Shown: positions 16,368-25,022, counted from the first letter of the stretch. The stretch is DNA of 64,000 nucleotides from BOG-931 sp963781725 (GCA_963781725.1 CAWAGV010000002.1:186001-250000), one strand, 5' to 3'. Numbers and translations: made by a program. Notes: generated by a model from the letters alone, not told the origin.

Positions 16368-17684
16368 TTGGCGAAACAAGCACCGGATGAATTTCTCAAG
16401 CTTGCCACCGACGCCATGGCCCATTTTCAGGCGGGCCGGCTGGCGGACGCCGAGCGTGCCTATCGCGGCGCCTTGGCGATCATCCCTCATGATCCGGCGG
16501 TGACCCACAATCTCGGTGTCGCCATCGCCGCCCAGGGGCGTCATCGCGACGCAGTCCGCTGTTTCGACGAGGCGCTCAGGGCCGATCCAGGTTTCGTCTC
16601 GGCCCATTACAACCGCGCCGTCGCCATGATGGCGCTTGGCGAAAAGCGGGAGGCGATCGCCGCTTTCACGCGCGCGGCAACGCTTGAACCGGAGCATTAC
16701 GAGGCGCACCGCGCCCTGGGCTTTCTCTGGCTGTCGCAAGGCGACCGCGGACGGGCGCTCGATCATCTGGCGCGCACTTATGAGTTGCGGCGCGGCGACG
16801 ACCGCACCGCCTTCGCGCGACAATCGCTGACGACGGCGACCCGCCACAAGCTCGAACACGATGCCGACCAGTTCCTGCATCTTTCGCGGCGGATGAGGGA
16901 TCGACTGAGCTTCGAATTGCGAGCACGCAACTACCGCACCGTCGCCGGACAGCTCACGAGTAAGCTGACGACGCTCTCCGATGCGCAGATCGGCGTGCTG
17001 GGCGACGACTACAACACGCCGATTCACCTGCGTGCAGCACCGGAGATCGCCGGCGGCGCCGTCAATGAACGTGCGGATCTCGGTGCGCGAACCGGACAAT
17101 TCGATGCGGACGGCGTGACGACCGTCGACGACGTGCTCACCCAACCGGCGCTGGATTCACTGCTGCGGTTTCTGCTGGAGAGCACGATCTGGCACGATTT
17201 CTCCCATATCGACGGTTTCGTCGCGTCGTATCTGGAAGACGGCCTCGCCTGTCCACTCCTGCTGCAAATCGCCGATGAACTTCGCCACGCGTTCCCGGAC
17301 ATCCTCGGCAAGCACGCGCTCTCGCAGGCCTGGGCTTTCAAGGGCCTCAAGGCGCAGTCGGCGGTCGACGTCCATGCCGACGATGCCGCGGTCAGCGTCA
17401 ATCTCTGGATCACGCCGGTGCAAGCCAATCTCGATCCGGACCATGGCGGCCTGGTTGTCTGCCGCACGCCGCCACCCGAGGGCTGGGCGATCAGGGATTA
17501 TGAGGCCGATCAGCCCGCCATTGTAACATTTTTGGAACAAAATGCCGACAACAGCCTGATCGTGCCCTACCGGCAGAATCGCGCGGTGCTGTTCCGCTCC
17601 AAGCTGTTTCATCACTCGGATCGGCCAAAATTCGCATCAGGTTACGAAAATCATCGGATAAACCTGACCCTGCTTTACGGCTAG
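16368..17684 (+). CDS. TPR-repeat protein with C-terminal 2OG-Fe(II)-oxygenase-like domain
   Basis: 438 residues. Positions about 8-140 contain three to four tetratricopeptide repeats (HNLGVAIAAQGRHRDAVRCF and AHYNRAVAMMALGEKREAI are typical). The C-terminal half (about 240-438) has the Fe(II) ligand pair His336-X-Asp338 (VDVHADDA), a distal His415/416 (LFHHSD) and Arg430 (ENHRINLTLLYG) suited to a 2-oxoglutarate carboxylate. This is the layout of a protein- or peptide-modifying hydroxylase with a TPR docking arm; substrate unknown. The start is TTG 16368 with GGAG seven bases before it. It sits alone between the two pyrimidine gene pairs. Confidence 0.72.
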   Translation: MAKQAPDEFLKLATDAMAHFQAGRLADAERAYRGALAIIPHDPAVTHNLGVAIAAQGRHRDAVRCFDEALRADPGFVSAHYNRAVAMMALGEKREAIAAFTRAATLEPEHYEAHRALGFLWLSQGDRGRALDHLARTYELRRGDDRTAFARQSLTTATRHKLEHDADQFLHLSRRMRDRLSFELRARNYRTVAGQLTSKLTTLSDAQIGVLGDDYNTPIHLRAAPEIAGGAVNERADLGARTGQFDADGVTTVDDVLTQPALDSLLRFLLESTIWHDFSHIDGFVASYLEDGLACPLLLQIADELRHAFPDILGKHALSQAWAFKGLKAQSAVDVHADDAAVSVNLWITPVQANLDPDHGGLVVCRTPPPEGWAIRDYEADQPAIVTFLEQNADNSLIVPYRQNRAVLFRSKLFHHSDRPKFASGYENHRINLTLLYG

Positions 17685-17768
17685 CCGGAGCCTGGGAAAC
17701 CCAGAATTCGGTGGGTTACCGACTGTTCCAAAATTGACACACCAGTGCGCCGTTTCTATACAGCATCG

Positions 17769-18638
17769 ATGCCCCGCGACCCGAACGGCAAGTACACCAA
17801 TTCCGCGCTGCGCATCGGCGACGCCGACCCCTATCCGCAGCGTGCGGTCGGCGAGTTCCTCAGCGAGGTGGTTGCCAACAATCAGGTCAACGACGAGTAC
17901 AAGCACCTCGTCCTCAAGGTGCACGCCCACGCGCTCACGGCCTATGCCGGGCAGATGTTCCATCTGCTGTGCCCGTCGCCCGACGGCGCCGAGGTGTGGA
18001 TGCGCCGGCCAATGAGCGTCTATCGCGTCGACCGGGACAGCGGACAGATCGAATTCCTCTACAAGGTCGAGGGCCGCGGCACCAAGGGCATGGCCATGCT
18101 CCGGCCGGGCGATGACTTCAACCTCGCCGGACCGCTCGGCCACGGCTTCACCCTCGAGCCCGCGTGGCGGAATATCGTAGTGCTCGGCCGCGGCGTCGGG
18201 CTCGCAACACTGGCGCCACTGTCGCAGCTTGCGGCCGAGAACAAGGTCGGCGTCACCGCAATCCTGAGCGCCCGCAATCCCGGCGTCGTGATGTCGCGGG
18301 AATTGTTCGAAGGCCTTGGCGCCAAGACCATCACCGTGCTGGATTCCGACGGCAGCAGCGCGGTCGAGAATGTCGAAAAAATTCTCGAAGGCCTGATTGC
18401 GGACAACAAGGCCGATGCGTTCTTCACCTGCGGCTCGAACCGGCTGCTCAAGCTGATGCAGCGGCTCGGCAAGCGGCACAATATTCCCGGCCGGGTCGCG
18501 ATGGAGCAGATCATGGTTTGCGGCTTCGGCGCCTGCTACGTTTGCATGCGCACCTTCGAGGTCGACGGCGTGCGCGTTCTGCGCCGTGTCTGTCGCGACG
18601 GCCCGGTATTCAACATGCAAGAGGCGGTCGGATGGTAG
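17769..18638 (+). CDS. pyrK: Dihydroorotate dehydrogenase electron transfer subunit (PyrK-like)
   Basis: About 289 residues. Flavin/2Fe-2S subunit that passes electrons from the class 1B dihydroorotate dehydrogenase to NAD+. An FNR-like barrel carries the flavin site (RRPMSVYRVD) and a nucleotide-binding stretch follows. The C-terminus has the diagnostic cluster CGFGACYVC followed by a fourth Cys (RRVCRDGPVF). The gene overlaps pyrD by seven bases. Start is uncertain: ATG 17769 is used, and GTG 17745 is also in frame; neither has a clear Shine-Dalgarno. This subunit is uncommon in Alphaproteobacteria, which mostly use a quinone-linked class 2 enzyme. Confidence 0.85.
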   Translation: MPRDPNGKYTNSALRIGDADPYPQRAVGEFLSEVVANNQVNDEYKHLVLKVHAHALTAYAGQMFHLLCPSPDGAEVWMRRPMSVYRVDRDSGQIEFLYKVEGRGTKGMAMLRPGDDFNLAGPLGHGFTLEPAWRNIVVLGRGVGLATLAPLSQLAAENKVGVTAILSARNPGVVMSRELFEGLGAKTITVLDSDGSSAVENVEKILEGLIADNKADAFFTCGSNRLLKLMQRLGKRHNIPGRVAMEQIMVCGFGACYVCMRTFEVDGVRVLRRVCRDGPVFNMQEAVGW

Positions 18639-19579
18639 ATCTTTCCGTCAAGATCGGCGCGATCACGCTGCAAAATCCGATCCAGCCGGCGTCGGGCGCG
18701 TTCTCGTGGGAGTACAACGACGTCATCGATCTCAACCGGCTGGGCGCGCTGGTCGCCAAAACCATTTGCCGCGAGCCGCGGCTCGGCAATCCGACGCCGC
18801 GCATGGCCGAGACCGAGGCCGGCATCATCCAGTCGATCGGCTTGCCGGGCAAAGGCATCGATTACTTCATCGCGCACATCGTCCCCGAATACGCCAAGTT
18901 CACGCCGCCGCTGGTGGTCAGCGTCTCGTCGGAAACCATTGAGGATTTCGCGGCGCTCGCCGAGGAATTGAGCGTGCCGGACGTCGACGTGATCGAGGCC
19001 AATATCTCGTGCCCGACGCGAAACGCCACCGGCGGCAATTTCGCGATGCACGAGGATTACACCCGCGACTGCATCACGGCGATCCGCGCCAAGACCAAAA
19101 AGCCGTTGTGGGTGAAGCTCTCGCCGAACGCCGGCGACATCGTCTCGATCGCCAAGGCCGCCGAAGACGCCGGCGCCGACGCGCTGGTGATCGCCAACAC
19201 GTTCCTGTCGCTGAAAATCAGGACCGACAATTTCCGCCCGGCGCTCGGCAACAAGTTCGGCGGGCTGGTGTCGCCGGCGCTGAAACCGATCGTGCTGCGG
19301 ATGGTCTACCAGGTCGCCAAGCAGGTGAAGATTCCGATCATCGGCATCGGCGGCGTGACCAAGGCCGAAGACGTGGTCGAGTACATGCTGGCAGGCGCCA
19401 GCGCGGTGGGCATCGGCTATGCCGGCTTCCGCAATCCGACCGCACTGACCACGATCATCGACGATCTTGAGGCCTGGTGCGACGAGCGCGGCATCAAGAA
19501 GGTGACGGAGTTGATCGGCGCGGTGCGCGATCAGGATATGGAGATGGATACGCTCGCGGCCGCGTCCACTGGCGTCTAA
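18632..19579 (+). CDS. pyrD: Dihydroorotate dehydrogenase, class 1B catalytic subunit
   Basis: 315-residue FMN TIM-barrel enzyme oxidising dihydroorotate to orotate. It begins MVDLSVKIGAITLQNPI with no membrane-targeting N-terminal extension, so it is class 1. The catalytic base is Cys in EANISCPTRN (class 1 uses Cys, class 2 Ser). The FMN phosphate site is visible in IPIIGIGGVTKAEDVVEYMLAGA. ATG 18632 overlaps the end of pyrK, which fixes the pair as a 1B NAD+-linked complex. Confidence 0.9.
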   Translation: MVDLSVKIGAITLQNPIQPASGAFSWEYNDVIDLNRLGALVAKTICREPRLGNPTPRMAETEAGIIQSIGLPGKGIDYFIAHIVPEYAKFTPPLVVSVSSETIEDFAALAEELSVPDVDVIEANISCPTRNATGGNFAMHEDYTRDCITAIRAKTKKPLWVKLSPNAGDIVSIAKAAEDAGADALVIANTFLSLKIRTDNFRPALGNKFGGLVSPALKPIVLRMVYQVAKQVKIPIIGIGGVTKAEDVVEYMLAGASAVGIGYAGFRNPTALTTIIDDLEAWCDERGIKKVTELIGAVRDQDMEMDTLAAASTGV

Positions 19580-19679
19580 GACGCATTGGCCTCAATCCAC
19601 CGCACCGGTACGGCCTTACTGTCATTATCAGCCGCGCTACGCCTATCATCAGCCCTGAAAGCAATCGCGCAGTGAGGCG

Positions 19680-20183
19680 GTGGCACCAGTGCGTCATCTT
19701 TGGATCGTAGCGACGGCATTCCGTCTTGCCGGCATAACACTCGCCATCTGCGCGATTTTGGCGCTGGCCGACCTCGCTTCCACCACCGTGGTGACGCACC
19801 AACTACCGCCTTCGGAGACCGGCAAGCCGCTCGATATCGGCACTTACGGCATCATTGCATTGATCACCGACGCGGCGCGCGGCTTTGGCTGGTTCGTCAA
19901 CGCGCTCGCGGGTGTTGTCAGCATCATCCTTGTCGCCTTTGCGGTCGCTGCGGCGCTTGCTTTGCTGCTCGGCGTGCTGCTCTATTTCACCGGCCGCGGC
20001 ATCAGCCGCCACGCCCGCTGGGCGCGCGTCGTCGCGATGTTGATGTGCACCGGATTCGTGCTCGCCGCCGGCTCTATAACGCCGGCCCTATGGAGCGCAC
20101 GGCAGGAGGTCGCGCCGCTGGCCGCGTTGCCGATCGGGTTCTGCCTTTACGCCTTATGGGTCCTGATCTGGCGTTTCGCCTAG
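19680..20183 (+). CDS. Integral membrane protein of unknown function
   Basis: 167 residues with four predicted transmembrane helices: LAGITLAICAILALADLA, VNALAGVVSIILVAFAVAAA running on into the next segment, VVAMLMCTGFVLAAGS and PIGFCLYALWVLIW. I recognise no family. Start is GTG 19680 or GTG 19689; a GAGG at 19674-19677 fits the second better. Its TAG stop lies in a CTAG palindrome that also supplies the stop of the convergent LLM gene. Confidence 0.65.
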   Translation: MAPVRHLWIVATAFRLAGITLAICAILALADLASTTVVTHQLPPSETGKPLDIGTYGIIALITDAARGFGWFVNALAGVVSIILVAFAVAAALALLLGVLLYFTGRGISRHARWARVVAMLMCTGFVLAAGSITPALWSARQEVAPLAALPIGFCLYALWVLIWRFA

Positions 20184-21376
20184 GCCGCGACCGCTTTCGC
20201 CGCTTCGTCGGCGTCCGGCTGTTTCCAGTCCTTCAGCCGCGGGAAAACCTCGCGGGCGAACAGCGACAGATTGTCGACCGTCTGCGCGTGGCTGAGTTCG
20301 CCGCCCTGCCCCATCATCAGCAGATTGCCCATGCCGCCGCAGTGGCCGCAGAAATCGATGATCTGCTCATAGACCTCGTCCGGCGTGCCGCAGAACAGCA
20401 CGCCGGCATCGATCAGGTCGTCGACGCTGGCGTTCTGCATCGAAATGACTTTGCCGGCCTTGGTGAAGGTGCGTGGCGGTGTCTCGCCACGCAGCATCCG
20501 TGCGTTGTCTTCCGGCGGCAGGTAGCCGGGCGGATTGCGGAACGGCGGGTAGACGATCGGGCTGGTTCGCAGATAGCCCGCGATCAGATGACCGCGCCGG
20601 CGCGCCTCTTCGCGGTCGTGCGAAACCCCGACCAGGCCGAGATAGGCGAAGCGGTCGGCGCCCGGCGCCTTGCCGTGCTTCGCCAGATAGCTTTTGCGAT
20701 AGGCGTCGTAAATGCGGCGGGTGCCGTAGCCCGTGCCAAGCGTCGCCATCACGTAGCCGCGCTCGCCGAGCACCCGCGCTTGCGTTGTGCTGCCGGTGGT
20801 CGACCAGACCGGCGGATGCGGCTCCTGCCAGACCCGCGGCCAGACATTGACCTGGCGATACTGAAAGAACTCGCCTTCCCAGTTGAACACGCCGTCGTGC
20901 GTGGTCATCGCCTTGAGGATGAAGTCGTGCGCTTCCCAGAAGCGGTCCATCAGCTCGGTGGGATTGCGGTTCGACGCGGCGATTTCGTACGGAATGCCCT
21001 TGATGAATCCCATGTCGAGCCGGCCGCGCGATATCACATCGATGGTCGATAGCTCTTCGGCGACGCGCAACGGATCGGGCCGGTGCCCAATCGGATAGCC
21101 GAGCACCAGAAGCCGCGCGCGCTTGGTGATGCGCGAAAGCACGGCCAGGCCGACGACGACCGATGACGACATGCAGGTCGCGGTCTGATGATGCTCGTTG
21201 AGCATGACATCGAGGCCGAGCTCGTCGCAAAGCTGCCACTCGTCGTAGTAGCGATGGAACAGGTCGGCGGCGATTTGCGGCTCGCATTTGCGGTTGGGCA
21301 GCGTGACCCGCAGCGTCGGCGCCTTTTCATCCCACGCCGGGTAATAGGCTTGCTCGCTGAAATGATAGACGCGCAT
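20180..21376 (-). CDS. LLM class flavin-dependent oxidoreductase (copy 1)
   Basis: 398-residue bacterial-luciferase-like TIM barrel that would use FMNH2 supplied by a separate reductase. Key blocks are LNEHHQTATCM, VLGYPIGHRPDPLRVAEE and SRGRLDMGFIKG (beta-strand and phosphate-site motifs), and WSTTGSTTQARVLGERGYV. No substrate can be read from the sequence. It lies directly after a close paralogue on the same strand and shares its first 130 residues almost position for position. Such genes often act in catabolism of heteroatom-substituted compounds. The stop is embedded in CTAG shared with the convergent membrane-protein gene. Confidence 0.88.
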   Translation of the reverse strand: MRVYHFSEQAYYPAWDEKAPTLRVTLPNRKCEPQIAADLFHRYYDEWQLCDELGLDVMLNEHHQTATCMSSSVVVGLAVLSRITKRARLLVLGYPIGHRPDPLRVAEELSTIDVISRGRLDMGFIKGIPYEIAASNRNPTELMDRFWEAHDFILKAMTTHDGVFNWEGEFFQYRQVNVWPRVWQEPHPPVWSTTGSTTQARVLGERGYVMATLGTGYGTRRIYDAYRKSYLAKHGKAPGADRFAYLGLVGVSHDREEARRRGHLIAGYLRTSPIVYPPFRNPPGYLPPEDNARMLRGETPPRTFTKAGKVISMQNASVDDLIDAGVLFCGTPDEVYEQIIDFCGHCGGMGNLLMMGQGGELSHAQTVDNLSLFAREVFPRLKDWKQPDADEAAKAVAA

Positions 21377-21404
21377 CGTTGCCCCTCTCCCGCGTCAAAC
21401 CCTA

Positions 21405-22676
21405 TCAGTTGGCCGTCACCGCCGCATCCACCAGATCGCCCGGGCGCGTACTGGCCGGGGGTTGTGACCTTGTCTTTTCGGCAGCGATGGCCGCAGCCGT
21501 GACTTCCGCGGGATCCGGCTGCTTCCAGGCCTTGAGCCGCGGATAAACCTCGCGCGCGAACAGCGTCAGATTGTCGGCGGTCTGCTCGTGGGTCAGATAA
21601 CCGGCGTGCCCCATCATCAGCAGATTGCCCATCCCGCCGCAGTACTGGCTGAAGTCGACGATCTGCTCGTAAACCTCGTCCGGCGTGCCGCAGAACAGGA
21701 TGCCGGCCGCGATCAGATCCTCGACGCTCGCGCTCTGCATATTGATGACGCGGCCGTCCTTGGTGAAGCTGCGCGGCGCGGTCTGGCCGCGCAACATCCG
21801 CGCATTGTCTTCAGCCGACAGGAAGCCCGGCGGATTGCGGAATGGCAGGTGAACGATACTGCTCGAGCGCAGATAGCCGGCTACCAGATCGCCGCGGCGG
21901 CGCGCTTCGTCCTTGTCCTTGGCGACGCCGACAAGGCCGAGGTAACCGAAGCGGTCCGAACCCGGCGCCTTGCCCCATTTGGCGTGATAGCCGCGGCGAT
22001 AGGCATCGTAGAGCGGCCGGGTGTTGTAGCCGGAGCCAAGCGTCGACATCACATAGCCGCGCTCGCCGAGCAGCTTCGCCTGCGTGGTGCTGCCGGTCGT
22101 GCTCCACACCGGCGGATGCGGCTCCTGCCAGACCCGCGGCCAGATATTTACCTGGCGATACTGAAAGAACTCGCCTTCCCAGTTGAACACTTCGTCGTGC
22201 GTCGTCATCGCCTTGATGATGAAATCGAGCGCCTCCCAGAAACGGTCCATGACGCCGACCGGATTCTGGTTGGAGGACGGAAATTCGTAAGGCACGCCCT
22301 TGATGAACCCCATGTCGAGACGGCCGCGCGAGATCACGTCGATGGTCGAGAGCTCCTCGGCGACGCGCAGCGGATCGGGCCGGTGGCCGATCGGATAGCC
22401 GAGCACCAGAAGCCGCGCGCGCTTGGTGATGCGGGCTAGCACCGAAAGACCCACCACCACCGTCGACGACATGCAGGTCGCCGTCTGGTGATGCTCGTTG
22501 AGCATGATGTCGAGGCCGAGCTCGTCGGCGAGCTGCCACTCGTCGTAGTAACGGTGGAACAGGTCCGCCGCGATGCGCGGGTCGCAATTGCGATTGAGGA
22601 AATTCACGCGCAGCGAGCCCGCGTGTTTGTCCCAGCCGGGAAAATAGGGCTGCTCGGTGAACTGATAAACTCTCAT
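21405..22676 (-). CDS. LLM class flavin-dependent oxidoreductase (copy 2)
   Basis: 423-residue tandem paralogue of the downstream gene, with the same landmarks (LNEHHQTATCMSS, GRLDMGFIKGVPYEF, WSTTGSTTQAKLLGERG). Its C-terminal extension (ATRSRQPPASTRPGDLV region) is longer by about 25 residues. The two are separated by only 28 bases. They differ mainly in the N-terminal 30 residues and around the substrate side (IPYEIAASNRNPTEL against VPYEFPSSNQNPVGV), which suggests divergence in substrate after duplication. It follows the alpha/beta hydrolase gene by 25 bases, giving a three-gene minus-strand operon. Confidence 0.88.
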   Translation of the reverse strand: MRVYQFTEQPYFPGWDKHAGSLRVNFLNRNCDPRIAADLFHRYYDEWQLADELGLDIMLNEHHQTATCMSSTVVVGLSVLARITKRARLLVLGYPIGHRPDPLRVAEELSTIDVISRGRLDMGFIKGVPYEFPSSNQNPVGVMDRFWEALDFIIKAMTTHDEVFNWEGEFFQYRQVNIWPRVWQEPHPPVWSTTGSTTQAKLLGERGYVMSTLGSGYNTRPLYDAYRRGYHAKWGKAPGSDRFGYLGLVGVAKDKDEARRRGDLVAGYLRSSSIVHLPFRNPPGFLSAEDNARMLRGQTAPRSFTKDGRVINMQSASVEDLIAAGILFCGTPDEVYEQIVDFSQYCGGMGNLLMMGHAGYLTHEQTADNLTLFAREVYPRLKAWKQPDPAEVTAAAIAAEKTRSQPPASTRPGDLVDAAVTAN

Positions 22677-22701
22677 TGCGCGGCTTCCTACTTCACTTTC
22701 T

Positions 22702-23496
22702 TCATTTGGTTTTCGCGAACGCCAACACCTTGTCGGCGAAAACCTTCGGCTGTTCTTCGTGCGGGAAATGTCCGGCGCGGTCGATCAGCTCGAAGCGCGC
22801 GCCCGGAATGAGGTCCGCATAAGCCCGGCCATAGGCCTCGCTGAGCATGCGATCCTGCGCGCCCCACAGAAACGAGGTCGGGATACGGATGCGATGCAGC
22901 CGGCTCTTGAGCCGCGGGTTGTGGAAGTAGGGATTCCAGGCAAAGCGCGCGGTCGCCTCCTTGGCGCGCGCGGCGGCAAGAACCTGGGCATCCGGCAGCG
23001 CCTTGTAATCGCGCTTGCCGGCCTCCGGGTTGGCGTAGACGAGTTGCAGATATTCCGGATCGGTGAGAGCGAAGATGTCGGCAATGTCGCGGGTCTGGCG
23101 GTCGGACACCTTGATGCCGACCGCGTTGGCCATCACCAAACGCGCCATGCGCGCCGTGGTTTTCACCGCGATCTCGGCCGCCGCCCAGGCCCCGAGCCCG
23201 ACGCCGACCACCGTGAGATCGCGAACATCGAGCTGATCGAGCATGTCGAGATAGAAATACGACAGGTCGTCGATCGAGCGCATGCCCTTCGGGAGTTCGG
23301 ACCGGCCATAGCCCGGATGGGCCGGCGCGATGACGCGTGCGCCTTTGGCCAGTTCGTCGATCGCCGCAGCGGCCGGATCGATGCCGTTTTCGGCGTGAAG
23401 GAAAAGCAGTGGAGGTCCCGAGCCCCGATCGATGAAGTCGATCCGCGTTTCATTGACAACCAGCGACTGCGCCTCACCCGGTGACGCTACTGCCAT
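22702..23496 (-). CDS. Alpha/beta hydrolase fold protein lacking the nucleophile serine
   Basis: 264 residues. Strong Shine-Dalgarno (GGAGGGGGA) abuts ATG 23496. The fold landmarks are clear: LLFLHAENG near the oxyanion region, HPGYGRSELP, a C-terminal Asp in WGAQDRML and His in RAGHFPHEEQP. At the nucleophile elbow, where G-X-S-X-G is expected, the sequence reads GVGLGAWAAAEIAV, so position 100 is Gly instead of Ser. The codons (GGC GTC GGG CTC GGG) are unambiguous. It may be non-hydrolytic, cofactor-free or use another mechanism. Operon with the two LLM genes. Confidence 0.82.
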   Translation of the reverse strand: MAVASPGEAQSLVVNETRIDFIDRGSGPPLLFLHAENGIDPAAAAIDELAKGARVIAPAHPGYGRSELPKGMRSIDDLSYFYLDMLDQLDVRDLTVVGVGLGAWAAAEIAVKTTARMARLVMANAVGIKVSDRQTRDIADIFALTDPEYLQLVYANPEAGKRDYKALPDAQVLAAARAKEATARFAWNPYFHNPRLKSRLHRIRIPTSFLWGAQDRMLSEAYGRAYADLIPGARFELIDRAGHFPHEEQPKVFADKVLAFAKTK

Positions 23497-23679
23497 TCCC
23501 CCTCCAGGGTTGTTCTGCGTTATGACCCGTCGTTCTAGCACGTGAAAAGGTCTTTGCCAGCGAGCGCAACGCGGCCGATTAGGCAAGCTTGCGTTGCGTG
23601 ACCGGCATGCGATGGCGATTGACACGGCACACGAAATTAAGGCGCGATACGCCGCGCGATTGACAGGGAGAGCAACGCA

Positions 23680-24516
23680 ATGACCGACGTCACCACGCAG
23701 TTGGGGATCGCCTACGCCAACCATGACGGCGTCGAACTCATGGGGGACCTCTTCCTGCCGAAAGGCGCCAAGGCCGCGCCGGCGCTGGTCGCCGTTCACG
23801 GCGGCGGCTGGGTGCAGGGCGTGCGCACCGCCTTCCAGTTCTGGGGCCCTTACCTGGCGTCGCGCGGCGTCGCGATGTTCTCGATCAGCTACCGGCTTGC
23901 CACCAAGGGCAAGATGTTTCCGCAGGCGGTGCAGGACGTGCTGGCCGGCGTGCAGTTCGTCCGCGGCAAGGCCGGCGACTTCGGCATCGACCCGGCGCGG
24001 ATCGGACTGATGGGCGCGTCTGCCGGCGGTCATCTCGCGGCGCTGGCCGCGCTCAGCGGCAAGAAATTCATCGGCGGCTATCCGCAGGACCAGTTTGCCG
24101 CCATGTCCGCGGAGGTGAAGGCGCTGGTCGCCGTATACGGCGTCTACGATCTGGTGGCGATGTGGAAGACCTATCAGATCCAGGGCGGCCTCGATAACAA
24201 CATCCAGAAATTCCTCGGCGCCCCGCCGATGGAAAATCGCCAGCTCTATTTCGACGCGTCGCCGATCAGCTACGCGACCTTCGACAACAACAAGATCGGT
24301 GTGCTGCTGGCCACCGGCACGCGCGACGACCTGGTCGATCCGAAGGAGCACACCGAGCCGTTCACGCTCGCGCTCAAGCAGGCGGGGTTCTTCGTCCGGC
24401 CGTGCATCGTCGAGGGCTCACCGCATTACTGGATGAACGATCCGATCGAGGAGCCGGGAAGCTATTCCGGCTTCCTCGCCCCGCGCCTGATGCGCTTTCT
24501 TGCCGAGAAATTATGA
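23680..24516 (+). CDS. Alpha/beta hydrolase / esterase (HGGGW type)
   Basis: 278 residues, cytoplasmic. Oxyanion-hole motif HGGGW at 40-44, nucleophile Ser114 in GASAGGHLAALAALSG, then Asp (TGTRDDLVD) and His (GSPHYW) near the C-terminus. It resembles the BD-FAE/carboxylesterase branch. ATG 23680 has GGGAGAG upstream. It is transcribed divergently from the LLM/hydrolase operon across about 180 bases, so the two may share regulation. Substrate unknown. Confidence 0.85.
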   Translation: MTDVTTQLGIAYANHDGVELMGDLFLPKGAKAAPALVAVHGGGWVQGVRTAFQFWGPYLASRGVAMFSISYRLATKGKMFPQAVQDVLAGVQFVRGKAGDFGIDPARIGLMGASAGGHLAALAALSGKKFIGGYPQDQFAAMSAEVKALVAVYGVYDLVAMWKTYQIQGGLDNNIQKFLGAPPMENRQLYFDASPISYATFDNNKIGVLLATGTRDDLVDPKEHTEPFTLALKQAGFFVRPCIVEGSPHYWMNDPIEEPGSYSGFLAPRLMRFLAEKL

Positions 24517-24786
24517 GGCAGTGCGCGGCAACAACTGTTGCAGAGTCTGCGGGGTCTGGGTCTTCGGCACCGGCTTTTGCAGTTGATGCTTGTCCAGGCG
24601 TTTGACCTGAACCGCGACGCAGCCGTTGTTGCCGCACAGGTTGACCACCAGCTGCAGAAGCCCGGTATCGGCCGCCTTGGCGTCCGTGACCGGCGGCGCG
24701 TGCACCCTGGCCGCGGCGTGATGCAGGAGAACCGCGCTCGAGATAAACGAGGCGATCGCGATGGCCGTAAGAAGCATCCTGCGCAT
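24511..24786 (-). CDS. Small secreted protein of unknown function
   Basis: 91 residues with a hydrophobic signal sequence (LLTAIAIASFISSAVLLHHAAARVHA). The short mature part has two cysteines in LCGNNGCVAVQVKRL, possibly a disulfide, and a polar Gln/Pro/Thr tail (KPVPKTQTPQTLQQL). GGAGAA precedes ATG 24786. The end overlaps the convergent esterase gene by six bases. No family recognised. Confidence 0.6.
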   Translation of the reverse strand: MRRMLLTAIAIASFISSAVLLHHAAARVHAPPVTDAKAADTGLLQLVVNLCGNNGCVAVQVKRLDKHQLQKPVPKTQTPQTLQQLLPRTAS

Positions 24787-24982
24787 CGTATTCTCCGGTC
24801 GAGCCTGCCTCCTTTGGTCCGTAAAAGATTATGGTAAACGGACGATTAACGGTCTCTCCGGCCGGCCTTTTCGTGCCCAAGCGTGCCCATGAAAGACGCA
24901 CTGCCGCAGCCCCTGCTTCGATATTGCGCAAAAACGGGCCGCTTCCTACAAATGACGCTCAGGACCATTCCGCCGGGAGGAG

Positions 24983-25003
24983 GTCCCGCGCTTAACGCGG
25001 GAC
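24983..25003 (+). promoter_or_regulatory. Leader hairpin directly upstream of the LIV transporter operon
   Basis: Perfect 8-bp inverted repeat GTCCCGCG/CGCGGGAC around a CTTAA loop. It ends only a few bases before the AGAAGG ribosome binding site of the receptor gene. It could be an operator or an mRNA stem modulating translation of this highly expressed first gene. Confidence 0.5.
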
Positions 25004-25022
25004 AATCAGAAGGATGAACGCG

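Noticed and set aside
22702..24351. 549-residue version of the alpha/beta hydrolase
   Set aside because: The extension is antisense to the divergent esterase gene. A strong ribosome site marks ATG 23496 as the start.
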